Source: Bacteroidales bacterium
GTDB taxonomy: Bacteria > Bacteroidota > Bacteroidia > Bacteroidales > UBA932
Assembly (NCBI GenBank): GCA_017961345.1
Contig: JAGCXP010000032.1
Coordinates: 1 to 64,000, forward strand
Reading direction: 5' to 3'
DNA length: 64,000 bases
Of this stretch, positions 1 to 9,300 are shown piece after piece. Every line of letters starts with the position of its first letter. Position 1 is the first letter of the stretch. The position numbers were made by a program, and so were the translations under genes. Under the pieces are notes generated by a model, which was not told where the DNA came from, did not search any database, and was given only the letters and a program-made list of their open reading frames with translations.

Positions 1-26
1 AGAAATCCCTGAAAAAAGTTGAAAAA

Positions 27-152
27 TGTCTACTTTTGTAAAACCTGATGCCGTGAAAAAATCACCGGTGTCTACTTTCGAAAATAAGTATTAACGAAAA
101 AATCTTTTCGTGTCTACTTCTCGCGCGCGGTACAAAAAAGAAGAAACCAGTG
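27..152 (+). repeat. Tandem array with 42-bp period (TGTCTACTT)
   Basis: TGTCTACTT occurs at 27-35, 69-77 and 111-119, exactly 42 bp apart, all in the same orientation. The rest of each unit is only loosely conserved (an A-rich stretch with GAAAAAAT in the first two units). The array may continue beyond the left edge. Regular spacing of a short conserved word resembles an array of protein-binding sites, such as the terminal sites bound by some transposases or recombinases, but no such gene is visible here. Confidence 0.6.
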
Positions 153-163
153 GTTATTCCCCT

Positions 164-207
164 AAAAAAGTGTAAGAAGATTGGATTATTCGTCCAAAAA
201 AGTGTAA
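164..207 (+). repeat. Direct repeat AAAAAAGTGTAA x2
   Basis: The 12-mer AAAAAAGTGTAA occurs at 164-175 and 196-207, 32 bp apart (about three helical turns), just upstream of the DUF4143 ATPase. The second copy overlaps the presumed -7 box, so it could be a regulator site. This is inference from position only. Confidence 0.45.
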
Positions 208-212
208 ATTTG
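181..212 (+). promoter_or_regulatory. Bacteroidota-type promoter of the DUF4143 ATPase
   Basis: TTG at 181-183 and TAAATTTG at 205-212, with 21 bp between them, match the Bacteroidota -33/-7 consensus (TTG, then TAnnTTTG). The start codon of the ATPase follows at 238. Confidence 0.6.
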
Positions 213-237
213 CCTTCGGAACCAAGTTATAGCGCTT

Positions 238-1662
238 ATGCTCAAAAGGAAAATAGAAGAGACACTTCTTCAATGGAAGAACCAGTCAGGCCATAATCCA
301 CTTGTCATTAAGGGTGTTCGCCAGTGCGGGAAAACCTTTATCGTCAAGCAGTTCGCTCAGCAGCACTACGAATCCGTCGTGTATGTGAACTTTGCTTTGG
401 AGGCAGACAAAATAACAGCTTTTCTTGAAAACAAGGATGTGGATACGATCATTCTCAACCTCTCCACCTTAATACCCGAGGCTCAGTTCATCCCTGGAAA
501 GACCTGCATTGTTCTGGACGAAATACAAGATTGTCCCGATGCCCGGACTTCTCTCAAGTCCTTCAAACTGGACGGCCGCTACGACATCATTGCTACAGGC
601 TCCCTGCTAGGCGTAAAGGGCTACGGAGATAAACAGAAAAAGAAGAAGAACAAAAAACTGGGGAAGAACTCAGTGCCCGTGGGTTATGAGACCATCATTT
701 CCATGTGTCCGCTTGACTTTGAAGAATTCCTCTGGGCAAATGGCATCCGGCAGGAATCTGTCGACGCCGTCCGCAAGTGTTATCAGCGCGAGGTCCCTGT
801 TCCCGAAGGTGTACACTATGCCTTCCGGCAACTCTTCTACCGTTACATCGTTGTCGGCGGATTGCCTGCAGCCATAAACAAATTCATTGAGACCAACCAT
901 ATGGGCGAAGTGGCTGCAGTCTACAAATCCATCATCGACGAATACGAGGACGATATGGTCAAGTATGCCGACGATGCAGACAAACCCCACATCCGCGAGT
1001 GCTTTGAGTCCATTCCCGCCCAACTGGCCAAAGAGAACAAAAAGTTCCAGTATGCCACCATTAAGAAAGGCGCCCGTGCATCACAGTATGCCGGAAGTTT
1101 ACAGTGGCTGGAAGATGCCGGTATTATCCATCGTTGTTACAACACAGAGACACCTGAACTTCCGCTGGATGGAAACGCCAAGCCTGAAGTGTTCAAGGTT
1201 TATCCCACGGATATAGGTATCCTTATGGCCATGCTTGATCCCGGTACACGCGCAGACGTTCTGCAAGGGAACCTCTACGGCTACAAGGGAGCTATCTTCG
1301 AGGGTATTATGGCCGATTTCCTGCACAAGAAAGGTCAGAATTTGTATTATTACCATAAAGATGGCGGCCTGGAGCTGGATTTCCTGATCCGCCAGAAAGG
1401 CGAGTGTGTTCCTTGCGAAGTCAAGTCCACGTCAAACAAGGCCAAGAGCGTGAAAACTGTGCTCGCTCATCCCGAGAAGTACCACATCACCCAGGCCCTT
1501 AAATTCGGCGACTACAACGTGGGGCGCGACGGTGCCATTCTCACTGTACCATCCTATATGGGTTTCTTCCTTGAGTTTGAAGGCGTTGAGGACATAGACC
1601 TCCCTATTCTGGATATCGATGAGGTGAATCGCCTGGCCAGCGCCATGTCTTTTGAACAATAG
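238..1662 (+). CDS. AAA ATPase with C-terminal DUF4143 domain
   Basis: The 474-aa protein has a P-loop GVRQCGKT at residues 26-33, a Walker B-like IVLDEIQD around 91-98, and a sensor-like IIATGSLLGV near 117-126. Its C-terminal half is DUF4143-like, with ELDFLI followed by PCEVKS, the restriction-endonuclease-like fold signature of this family. Family members are common in Bacteroidota and archaea, often on mobile or variable DNA, and their function is not established; a role in defence or toxin-antitoxin-like stress has been suggested. It is the only gene left of the tRNA-Arg remnant, so it probably belongs to an integrated element. The ATG at 238 lies 25 bp after a good -7 box. Confidence 0.9.
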   Translation: MLKRKIEETLLQWKNQSGHNPLVIKGVRQCGKTFIVKQFAQQHYESVVYVNFALEADKITAFLENKDVDTIILNLSTLIPEAQFIPGKTCIVLDEIQDCPDARTSLKSFKLDGRYDIIATGSLLGVKGYGDKQKKKKNKKLGKNSVPVGYETIISMCPLDFEEFLWANGIRQESVDAVRKCYQREVPVPEGVHYAFRQLFYRYIVVGGLPAAINKFIETNHMGEVAAVYKSIIDEYEDDMVKYADDADKPHIRECFESIPAQLAKENKKFQYATIKKGARASQYAGSLQWLEDAGIIHRCYNTETPELPLDGNAKPEVFKVYPTDIGILMAMLDPGTRADVLQGNLYGYKGAIFEGIMADFLHKKGQNLYYYHKDGGLELDFLIRQKGECVPCEVKSTSNKAKSVKTVLAHPEKYHITQALKFGDYNVGRDGAILTVPSYMGFFLEFEGVEDIDLPILDIDEVNRLASAMSFEQ

Positions 1663-1747
1663 TTTGACATTGTTGTCCCATAGTTGTACCCAAATTTTTG
1701 AAATTTTTGTAACAGATTGAGATTCTGCCACTTCTGGACTTGTAACG

Positions 1748-1793
1748 GAAGTTTCCTAAACTTTAAATAGTGGTTCGATTCCACTAGGGGCTA
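1748..1793 (+). other. tRNA-Arg(CCU) 3'-half remnant; candidate attachment site
   Basis: The segment folds as the 3' part of a tRNA. Anticodon stem GAAGT/ACTTT (1748-1752, 1760-1764) encloses loop TTCCTAA with anticodon CCT. A 4-nt variable loop follows, then T arm AGTGG-TTCGATT-CCACT (1769-1785), acceptor strand AGGGGCT and discriminator A (1793). No matching 5' half (AGCCCCT acceptor strand, D arm) lies upstream; that DNA is AT-rich and unrelated. A displaced tRNA 3' half is what a tyrosine-recombinase element leaves at its far end after integrating into a tRNA gene. Here the element would lie to the left and resident chromosome would begin to the right. Confidence 0.6.
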
Positions 1794-1799
1794 CGATGA

Positions 1800-1819
1800 C
1801 TGGGGGCCTAATCCCCCAG
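1800..1819 (+). terminator. GC-rich hairpin after the tRNA remnant
   Basis: CTGGGGG (1800-1806) pairs with CCCCCAG (1813-1819) around a 6-nt loop. There is no U-tract, but its position directly after the tRNA 3' end suggests the original tRNA transcription end. The rest of the 1663-1938 gap shows only this hairpin, the tRNA remnant and the promoter of the next gene. Confidence 0.35.
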
Positions 1820-1872
1820 ACCCCCTGGGTCGCCTTAGGCTCCGATTGCTTCGATTGGGCAGGCCTGTTCCC

Positions 1873-1903
1873 TTGCCTGTATCGCAGATTTTTGCTAAAT
1901 TCG
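1873..1903 (+). promoter_or_regulatory. Promoter of the GH3 gene
   Basis: TTG at 1873-1875 and TAAATTCG at 1896-1903 with a 20-bp spacer; one mismatch to TAnnTTTG. It lies downstream of the longest possible start (1846), so it supports the start at 1939 instead. Confidence 0.55.
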
Positions 1904-1938
1904 CAGGATTTTATACTATAATGAATAATAACCACATC

Positions 1939-4014
1939 ATGAAAAAGACACTACTGATAGTATCCCTCGCTTTTGTGTCCTGCCTGGCCTTTGCAGGCTC
2001 GCGGATTACCGGGGCCGACAAAGAGCGCGCAGCCGCCCTGGTCGGGCAAATGACCCTGGATGAAAAGATTGAGTTTATCGCCGGCAAGACGGGCGGATTC
2101 AGCACCTACGGCATTCCCCGGCTGGGCATTCCGGCCCTGTGGATGGCCGACGGGCCTCAGGGCGTTCGAAACATCGGCCGAACCTTCATCCAAAGCACGT
2201 TCTATCCCTGCGGGATGTCCGTTGCGGCCAGCTGGAACCGCGAGGCAATGCGTCAGATGGGAGCGGGGATCGGCTGTGCGGCCAAGGCGCACGGAGTCTC
2301 CATTATGTTGGGCCCCGGCGTCAACATCTATCGCAGCGCCCTCTGCGGACGCAACTTCGAGTATTTTGGAGAAGACCCGTACCTCACCGGTGAACTGGCG
2401 TTGAGCTATATCGAAGGGATGCAGGACGAAGGGGTGATGGCCACCATCAAGCATTTCGCCCTAAACAACCAGGAGTATGCCCGCCACAAGGTGAGTTCCC
2501 AGGCCGATGAGCGTACGATGAACGAAATCTACTTCCCTGCATTCCGCAAGGCGGTGGAAGTGGGCGGTGTCGGCGCCGTCATGGCCAGTTACAACCCGGT
2601 AAACGGACAGCATGCCTCCCAAAGTCCCACCCTGATTCGCGGCAACTTGCGCGCCTGGGGATACGAAGGACTTGTGATGAGCGACTGGCATTCGACCTAC
2701 AGCACGCTGGATTTCCTGATCTCCGGTGTGGACCTGGAGATGCCCGAGGGAACGGTCGCCAAGGCCGATTTTATCAAGCAGTTGCTGGAGAACGGCGTTG
2801 TCACCGAGGCGGTGCTGGATGAAAAGTGCATCAACATCCTCTCGACCTTCTCCGCGTTCGGCTTTCTTGACCGCCCCGTTGAGGCGGACGCTTCGGCCGA
2901 AGATCCGGCGTTGTCGCAGCGTCGTGCCTATGAAATTGCCCTGGAGGGCCCTGTGTTGCTGAAAAATGAAGACAATATCCTGCCGCTGAAAGGGGGCAAG
3001 AAGAACCTGATTGCCGTGGTTGGCCCCAATGCCAACGAGATGGTCTGCGGCGGCGGCTCGGGCTGGGTGAATCCGGAAGACGGCAAGGCGGTGACGCTCT
3101 ATGACGGACTCCGGAAACTGGGAAAGAACTGGAATGTCGAACTGTTGGGCGCCCCGCAGCCCGAGGTGCTGAAAAAGGCGGCCGCCGTGATTGTATCCGT
3201 CGGTTTCAACAGCCAGACCGAAAAGGAAGGTCACGACCGGTCGTACAAACTGGAGCGGAGCCAGCTGACCCTGTTGGAACGGGTGACCGCCTACACGGAC
3301 AAAGTGGTCGTGGTGGTGAACTCCGGCGGCGAGTTTGATCTGGAACCGTGGAAAGACAAGGTGAAAGCTATCATCCTGGACTGGTATCCCGGTCAGGAAG
3401 GCGGCAACGCCCTGGCGGCCATCCTGAGCGGAAAGTCTTCGCCCTCCGGCCGTCTGCCCTTTACGTTCTGGGGCTCATTGGACGCCAATCCCGTCCAGAA
3501 ATGGTACGACCCTACCCCGAATCCCTATGCCGGGACCCGTCGGGCCGCCAGCTGGGATATGTCGCAGTTCGCTACCTATGGTGAAGGCGTTTTCGTGGGC
3601 TACCGCGGCGTGGAACATTTCGGCGTCAAGCCGCTCTATCCGTTCGGCTACGGGCTGACCTATTCTTCGTTTGATTATAGCGATGCTTCCGTGACCCCGT
3701 CCGGAGACGGCATCGACGTGTCCTTCACGGTACGGAACACCGGCAAGGTGGCGGCGAAGGAGGTGGCGCAGGTGTATGTGTCGCCCGTCAAACCGTCCGT
3801 CCTCCGTCCCGACCGCGAGCTCAAGGGTTTTGACAAGAAGCAGATTGCGCCCGGCGCCTCCGAGCGCTTTACGATCCATCTCGGCCCCGATGCGTTCAGC
3901 TATTATGACGTCCAGTCCCATGGCTGGAAAGTGGATGCCGGCGACTATAAGATTCTGATCGGCACCTCCTCCCAGGATATCCGGCTGGATGCGAGTGTAT
4001 CCTACGGCCGCTAG
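1939..4014 (+). CDS. Glycoside hydrolase family 3 (beta-glucosidase/xylosidase type)
   Basis: A 691-aa exported enzyme. The chosen start gives a clear signal peptide (MKKTLLIVSLAFVSCLAFA); the longer frame from 1846 would include the promoter. The order is GH3 N-terminal barrel (about 30-300), GH3 C-terminal sandwich (about 360-560) and a C-terminal fibronectin-III-like domain (about 600-685). The nucleophile is Asp249 in VMSDWH, and KHFALNNQE carries the usual substrate-binding Lys-His. Family members release glucose or xylose from beta-linked oligosaccharides in the periplasm; the exact substrate cannot be read from the sequence. A broken GH31 gene follows directly, so this was probably a small glycan-utilisation cluster. 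Confidence 0.93.
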   Translation: MKKTLLIVSLAFVSCLAFAGSRITGADKERAAALVGQMTLDEKIEFIAGKTGGFSTYGIPRLGIPALWMADGPQGVRNIGRTFIQSTFYPCGMSVAASWNREAMRQMGAGIGCAAKAHGVSIMLGPGVNIYRSALCGRNFEYFGEDPYLTGELALSYIEGMQDEGVMATIKHFALNNQEYARHKVSSQADERTMNEIYFPAFRKAVEVGGVGAVMASYNPVNGQHASQSPTLIRGNLRAWGYEGLVMSDWHSTYSTLDFLISGVDLEMPEGTVAKADFIKQLLENGVVTEAVLDEKCINILSTFSAFGFLDRPVEADASAEDPALSQRRAYEIALEGPVLLKNEDNILPLKGGKKNLIAVVGPNANEMVCGGGSGWVNPEDGKAVTLYDGLRKLGKNWNVELLGAPQPEVLKKAAAVIVSVGFNSQTEKEGHDRSYKLERSQLTLLERVTAYTDKVVVVVNSGGEFDLEPWKDKVKAIILDWYPGQEGGNALAAILSGKSSPSGRLPFTFWGSLDANPVQKWYDPTPNPYAGTRRAASWDMSQFATYGEGVFVGYRGVEHFGVKPLYPFGYGLTYSSFDYSDASVTPSGDGIDVSFTVRNTGKVAAKEVAQVYVSPVKPSVLRPDRELKGFDKKQIAPGASERFTIHLGPDAFSYYDVQSHGWKVDAGDYKILIGTSSQDIRLDASVSYGR

Positions 4015-4039
4015 GTTATCTCTTCTCGTACAGGACTGA

Positions 4040-4468
4040 CAAGAACTCTGCGAGAGGGCTGGCAGCATCATTCCGCTGGCCGGAAAAGGCATTATGAACC
4101 TTCAGGATGCCTCGGACACATTGGGTATTATGGTCGTTCCGGGGAATGGAAAATCCTCTTTCAGGCTTTATGAAGATGATGGCGTGTCCCGGGATTTCGA
4201 AAGTGCCTGTGCCTTTACGCGCATCGAGAAAAATAGGAGCGGCCGGAAGCTGGAACTCGTAATCCACCCCCGTGAGGGATCCTACCAGGGCGCTCCAGCC
4301 CGGAGAACATGTTATGTGGTTCTGGAGGGTGTTACGGATTTGCCGCGCAGCGTGACCCTGAACGGGAAAACGACGGGTGAATGTACCGTTTCGGAAGGTT
4401 CGGTCTCCATCCGGTTTTCCGAGCCGTTGGCGGCCGACTCTTTCAACAGAATCAACATAAATCTCTGA
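4040..4468 (+). pseudogene. GH31 glycosidase 3'-end remnant (DUF5110 region)
   Basis: Read in one frame, the segment starts after a stop at 4037 and encodes AGSIIPLAGK, then a DUF5110-like end with SFRLYEDDGVSRDFE. This is how alpha-glucosidase/alpha-xylosidase GH31 proteins end: beta-sandwich entry VRAGSIIP, then F-LYEDDG-Y-YE. The catalytic barrel (several hundred residues) is absent, and the preceding DNA is the GH3 stop. A large internal deletion therefore seems to have joined the GH3 end to the GH31 tail. An ATG at 4094 could in principle start a 124-aa fragment, but no independent function is likely. Confidence 0.7.
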
Positions 4469-4524
4469 TTCATTCTGCCCTATCCGGCCACCCATTTGGA
4501 TTTCAGCCAATTTTAAAAACAATT

Positions 4525-4551
4525 TTGTCAAATAGTTGCAATTATTGACAA
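4525..4551. promoter_or_regulatory. Inverted repeat over the abiE-like promoter (candidate operator)
   Basis: TTGTCA (4525-4530) and TGACAA (4546-4551) form an inverted repeat flanking the -33 element. AATTTTGT is also directly repeated at 4521-4528 and 4550-4557. AbiEi-type antitoxins are known to repress their own promoter through inverted repeats, so this is the obvious operator candidate. Confidence 0.45.
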
Positions 4552-4566
4552 TTTTGTTTATATTTG
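4536..4566 (+). promoter_or_regulatory. Promoter of the abiEi/abiEii-like operon
   Basis: TTG (4536-4538), a 20-bp spacer, then TATATTTG (4559-4566). The GTG start at 4571 is only 4 bp after the -7 box, so the mRNA would be leaderless or nearly so. Confidence 0.65.
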
Positions 4567-4570
4567 TCTC

Positions 4571-5290
4571 GTGTCATTGACAGAGCGCATAGTATTTTCG
4601 GTGGGGCGGTATCCAGAAGGGATTGCCCCAGCTGCCTTGATGAACTTGCTTCGGGAGGAAGCCGACTTCCCGGAAAGTAGCATCCTGAATATACTTAATC
4701 GACTCATCAGAAGAGGAAAAATATGGAAGGCTGACGGCATGCTATATCCGACTGGCGCCTTCAAGTCCATCTTCCGAATTAACCCGGACGATGCCACTCG
4801 TAAGTTATTCAATGACCTTAAAGACATTCTCCCTTATTCGGAAATCAGCATCTGGAACACCGAGTCTATCTTGCCCCTGATGCATGACATTCCCAATTTC
4901 AGCCTCACCATCGTTGGTGTCGAACGTCTTTTGGCGGGCTCTGTGGCAGATGCACTGGAAAACTTGACAGACAGGCTTGTGATTCGTGATGCTGAAAAGG
5001 ACATCATTTCCAGGTTTGCCCCCGGGCGCAACCTTGTCGTAGTCACGCCGCAGGTAAGTCAGGCTCCAGTTGAGATGGAGGACGGCGTAGTGTGTCCTAC
5101 GCTGGAGAAGATTCTGGTGGATATTCTCTGTGATAACGCCCTCCACGCCCTCACCGGCTCAGAAGCCTATGCTATCTATTCTGCAGCGCTGGACCGCTAT
5201 GCTGTAAATCGTAAAACACTGCTCCGTTACGCCGGAAGGCGAAATCGTACGGAAGAAGTGAAAACCATATTGAAGGAGATAGAGAAATGA
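4571..5290 (+). CDS. AbiEi/DUF6577-like antitoxin
   Basis: A 239-aa protein with a winged-helix N-terminus (about residues 5-65: two helices ending LNRLIRRGKIWKADGMLYPTG, the wing) and an all-alpha/beta C-terminus of the DUF6577 type. It overlaps the downstream nucleotidyltransferase gene by ATGA (5287-5290), the usual antitoxin-first order of type IV toxin-antitoxin and abortive-infection AbiE modules. The N-terminal domain would bind the inverted repeat over its promoter, while the C-terminal part counters the toxin. The start is GTG at 4571. The assignment rests on the fold pattern and the neighbour. Confidence 0.75.
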   Translation: MSLTERIVFSVGRYPEGIAPAALMNLLREEADFPESSILNILNRLIRRGKIWKADGMLYPTGAFKSIFRINPDDATRKLFNDLKDILPYSEISIWNTESILPLMHDIPNFSLTIVGVERLLAGSVADALENLTDRLVIRDAEKDIISRFAPGRNLVVVTPQVSQAPVEMEDGVVCPTLEKILVDILCDNALHALTGSEAYAIYSAALDRYAVNRKTLLRYAGRRNRTEEVKTILKEIEK

Positions 5291-6354
5291 TATTACCTGA
5301 AAGCCGTTCCTTGGAATGGATCAAGCAAGCGGCGGCAGATAACCATACCTCCAATCCCATACTCGTAGAAAAGGTCATCCGAGCCTTCTCCCTGCTTGAA
5401 GCCCTGGCTCGTTCGGGTTGCCCTTTTGTTTTCAAGGGCGGATCGTCCCTAATGCTTCACTTCGGTAGCAGCAGGCGGCTCAGCATAGATATCGATATCA
5501 TCTGCCCGCCCGGAACAGACATCGAGCAGTATTGGGGAAAATATGCCAAAGATTACGGCTTCACTCTTGTCGAAGCCGTAGATCGCATTTACCGGAGCAA
5601 TGTCCCTAAAACGCACGCGAAATGCCACTATCAGGTATCCTATAAGACCAATACGGATGTGGACACCATCCTGCTGGATGTTCTTATGGAGGACAATAAC
5701 TACCACGAAGTGGAATCCCTTCCTATCAGGAGTCCCTTCTTGTTGACAGAAGGTCCTGATGTGCATGTGAGTATTCCCTGCAAGGCCGACCTGCTTGGAG
5801 ACAAACTTACTGCCTTTGCTCCGCATACGACCGGTATTCCATTCTATAAGGGCACGCGCAATTGCTCGATGGAAATTATGAAGCAGATGTACGACATCGC
5901 TTCGCTGCTGGATGTCACGGACAACCTGGCGTGGACTGCTGAAACATACCGGAAACTGGGTGTTCTGGAAATGGACTACCGTCGGATGGAGGGACGGGAC
6001 ATCAGCTCCGTCGCCGAGGATACCATAGCGACCGCCCTATGCATATCCACGAATGGATTCGGGCACGAGGAAGATTTCCTTTTCTATTCCGATGGCATTA
6101 CCCGGGTACGCAACTTCATCCACAGCGAGCGCTACAATATGAGCTGCGCAGTCCGTGATGCCTCCAAAGCCGCATACGCTGCGGCCTGTGCCTTGAACAA
6201 CGTGGTTACACCGGAGCGTTATGGCACCGAGGCTCTGGCTTCCCTTGCCTCTGTAAAGATTCCCTCGTCGTTCGCCACGCACTTGAATCAACTTAGGATA
6301 CAAAACCCAGAGGCATTCTTCTACTGGTATAAGACCTCTGAACTGATGAGATAA
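5287..6354 (+). CDS. AbiEii/AbiGii-family nucleotidyltransferase toxin
   Basis: A 355-aa protein with the DNA polymerase beta-like signature FKGGSS (GGSS at 51-54) followed by LSIDIDI with catalytic Asp68 and Asp70. A later KADLLGDKLTAF motif (from about residue 159) is typical of AbiEii toxins. Such enzymes transfer nucleotides to RNA (tRNA acceptor ends in studied MenT/AbiEii proteins) and stop growth when free of antitoxin. It is translationally coupled to the antitoxin by a 4-bp overlap. The gene ends 23 bp before the TamB-barrel gene, so that gene may be read from this operon promoter or from a promoter inside this gene. Confidence 0.85.
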   Translation: MILPESRSLEWIKQAAADNHTSNPILVEKVIRAFSLLEALARSGCPFVFKGGSSLMLHFGSSRRLSIDIDIICPPGTDIEQYWGKYAKDYGFTLVEAVDRIYRSNVPKTHAKCHYQVSYKTNTDVDTILLDVLMEDNNYHEVESLPIRSPFLLTEGPDVHVSIPCKADLLGDKLTAFAPHTTGIPFYKGTRNCSMEIMKQMYDIASLLDVTDNLAWTAETYRKLGVLEMDYRRMEGRDISSVAEDTIATALCISTNGFGHEEDFLFYSDGITRVRNFIHSERYNMSCAVRDASKAAYAAACALNNVVTPERYGTEALASLASVKIPSSFATHLNQLRIQNPEAFFYWYKTSELMR

Positions 6355-6377
6355 CCCCCTGTAAGAAGGCTGAAGAC

Positions 6378-9300
6378 GTGGGTAAGAAGAGTCTGATATG
6401 GAAAATTCCCTGCATCACCCTGGGGAGTATCCTGGGAGTGGTACTGTTGCTGTGTCTTACCCTGACGGTGATTCTGGTGACCCCGGCGCTTCGTACGGCG
6501 GTGCTGCGCGAAGCGGTGGAGCAGGTCAACGCTCGCACCGACTGGGATGTGGACCTGGGCGGGCTTTATCTGTCTCCGTTTCATCAGTCTCCGCTGCTTC
6601 TGTATCGCGCTTTCAAAGGAGAAGAAGAACTCCCGCTTCAGATCGAAATCGACAGTCTGTTTGCCGGTCACCGGGGACAGGATACGCTGGTTTATGTCCG
6701 CAGGCTGCGCCTGATGGGAACACTCCGGAAAGTGGGAGAGGGAGAGCCGAAAGGGCTTCCCGCCCGGTCGATCGACGTAGACACCCTGCTGCTGGAGCGG
6801 ACGACCTTCCATTCCGACACGCTGATTCCGGCGGTGGGCGTCAACGTCATTGTAGGAACGTTGCAGGTTAAAAGTCCCGGGCTCAACATCGCGCAGGGAA
6901 AGTACCCGCTGCACGCACTGAAGCTCTCGGATACCTATGTGGGAATCGACCTGCGCGAGGCTCCCACCGAACCCAAGGATACCGCGGTCGCCCCGCTGCC
7001 GATGGCTTTCGAAGTGCCGGACGGAGCGTTGCGCAACATCCGCTTCGTGCTCAACCCCGTCGGACTCGATCTTCGGGTCGGTTCCCTTTCCACGAACGTT
7101 TTGGCGGATGTCGGGGGAAACCGCTACGACGCCCGCAGCCTCTGCCTGGAAAACACTTCGCTTTCGATTGCATCGCTGACCCTTCCGTTCGATGCGGTGG
7201 AGGGCGATGCGCTGGTGGATTTGAACACGCAACTCATTGCGTCGAACGGCTTGTATGCGCGCTCTGACTCGTTGGGGGCGGAGGCGCAGCTGAAGGCTAC
7301 CCAACTGGATTTGGAGACGATGCGGGTGGACGTGGTCGGAGATGCGGATTTTCGCGGAAGCAAGGCTGCGCTGAACGGATACTACGACATTGATGACGAG
7401 CGCTATGACATGCGGGTGAATGTGGAGAAGGTGGACATCAGTTCCTTCCTTGAAGGAGAGCACCACGCGGAGATAGCCGGAACCGTGCATGCGCAGGGCA
7501 AGGGGCTGGATCCCCATTCTCCGGAGATGAAAAGCGAAGTGTCCCTGCAACTGAGCGATTGCATCTATGACGGAATCGATGCCTCCGGGCTGAAACTGGA
7601 CGCTACCCTTGCCGACAAGACCGTGGACGGGACCCTGCATCTGCCCTTTGCGATGAATCAAAACGAACTTTCCGTGAAGGCGAATACGGAGCATCAGTTC
7701 TCCGTGTCGGACTTTCTGACGCCGGAGAAGATGCGGGTGGACTACCATACGCAGATGAAAAAAGTCTCTGCCCACGTGGCGGGGGAAGATTTCAAGGCAG
7801 ACCGCCTGAACCTCGACTTTGCCACGGATACGGCCACCGCGTTGCGGTTGAAGACGCAGGGGCTCTCTGTCGATGCGAAAAGCCCGATGCACGTGCTTAC
7901 GCTGGTGGACAAAGTACAGCCGCTGCTGCGCGCCGTTTCCGACTCCAACTTTGTCCACGACATTACCTCGCTGAAGGATCTGACGAAACTGGATACGCTC
8001 CGGCGGCTCATTCCCGCTTTGCAGGCGGATATAAACGTAAGCAAAGGCAGCCCCGTTCAGGCGCTCATTGAGCGGAACGGGCTGGATATCAAGGAGGTGG
8101 ACCTGTCGCTGCAATCCGATGACAGGCGGTCCGACCTCTCTCTTGATGCGTCCATTCCGGAGATCCTTCACCCCGAGGACAGTACGGCGCTGCGTCTTCC
8201 CGCGGCGGCCGCCTCCCTGCGGGTGGGAATGACGGAAGGGATGACCCGCGCGTCCCTTACGGCCCATACCGCGCCCACCGACGGATGGATGAATGTGCAC
8301 AATCTCAGCACCGATGCCGCCCTGGAGATGGACCTGGAGCGCAGCGGCCGTGCACTCAGCGGAACGGGACAGCTGGTGCTCGACAGTCTTCGGTACAATG
8401 ACATGAAACTGGGCAACCGCAGGGTGGATTTCTCTCTTGCGCCCTCCGGACAGTATGCAAACTCGGTCCGGGCCGATGTCAGCTTGGACGACATCCCGCT
8501 GGAACTGGTCGGGGACATCGTCCGGATGGATGACATCGAGCTGGGAGGAAGGGTCCGGGCCCGGGCCGGCGCGGACGGCCTTCCCGGGAAAATGGACCTT
8601 TCCGCAGAGGTGCTCCCGATGGAGGTAAGTGCCCGGTACAAACCCTATGACATAAAGCTGCGGCTTGGCCAGACGCCGATCCTGATGGAGCACAACCAGG
8701 TCAAATTGAACAACCTGCCCATCTATGCCGCCGACAGTTCCTGCCTCGTGCTCAACGGAGGAATGGACCTGGCTACGATGCGTCTGGATGTCGGTTTGTC
8801 GGCCGACCGCTTCTCCCCGGCCAGACTCGAGCAGGGCGGTCCCATCCCGGTTTACGGGACGCTTGAAACCGACATTCGCGGGCGGGTGAGCGGACCGATG
8901 GACGCCATCCTGGCGGACGTGGATGTCACGATTCTGCCCACGACGGACATTACCTATCCGATCGACCAGAAGAACCTAGCGCAGGTTTCTCCGCACGGCA
9001 CGGTCAAGGTCCGGTACGACACCGCCGGCGGAGGCCTGAACCTGGGCGGTAAAATCGATGTGGACAAAGGTCAGGTCCGGTATTCTCCCAAATTGTATCC
9101 GATGATGCCTTTCCAGGTGGATTCCGCCAGCAATATTGCCTTCAACGGACCCCTGGGGCAGACCCGGCTGGACATTTCCGCTTCGCAGCAGGTGAAGGCG
9201 GACGTGCAGTCCGAGGACGAGGAGACGCGGCGCGTGCTCTTCAACACCGGTGTGCGGATTGACGGCGTGCTCGATTCGCTGGACCTGAAATCCCTGGGTT

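Noticed and set aside
27..152. CRISPR array
   Set aside because: Only a 9-bp word is conserved per 42-bp unit, the intervening DNA is not spacer-like in length, and no cas genes are present.
6321..8693. A 790-aa minus-strand frame opposite the TamB-barrel gene
   Set aside because: Antisense shadow with arginine/histidine-rich composition and no motif.
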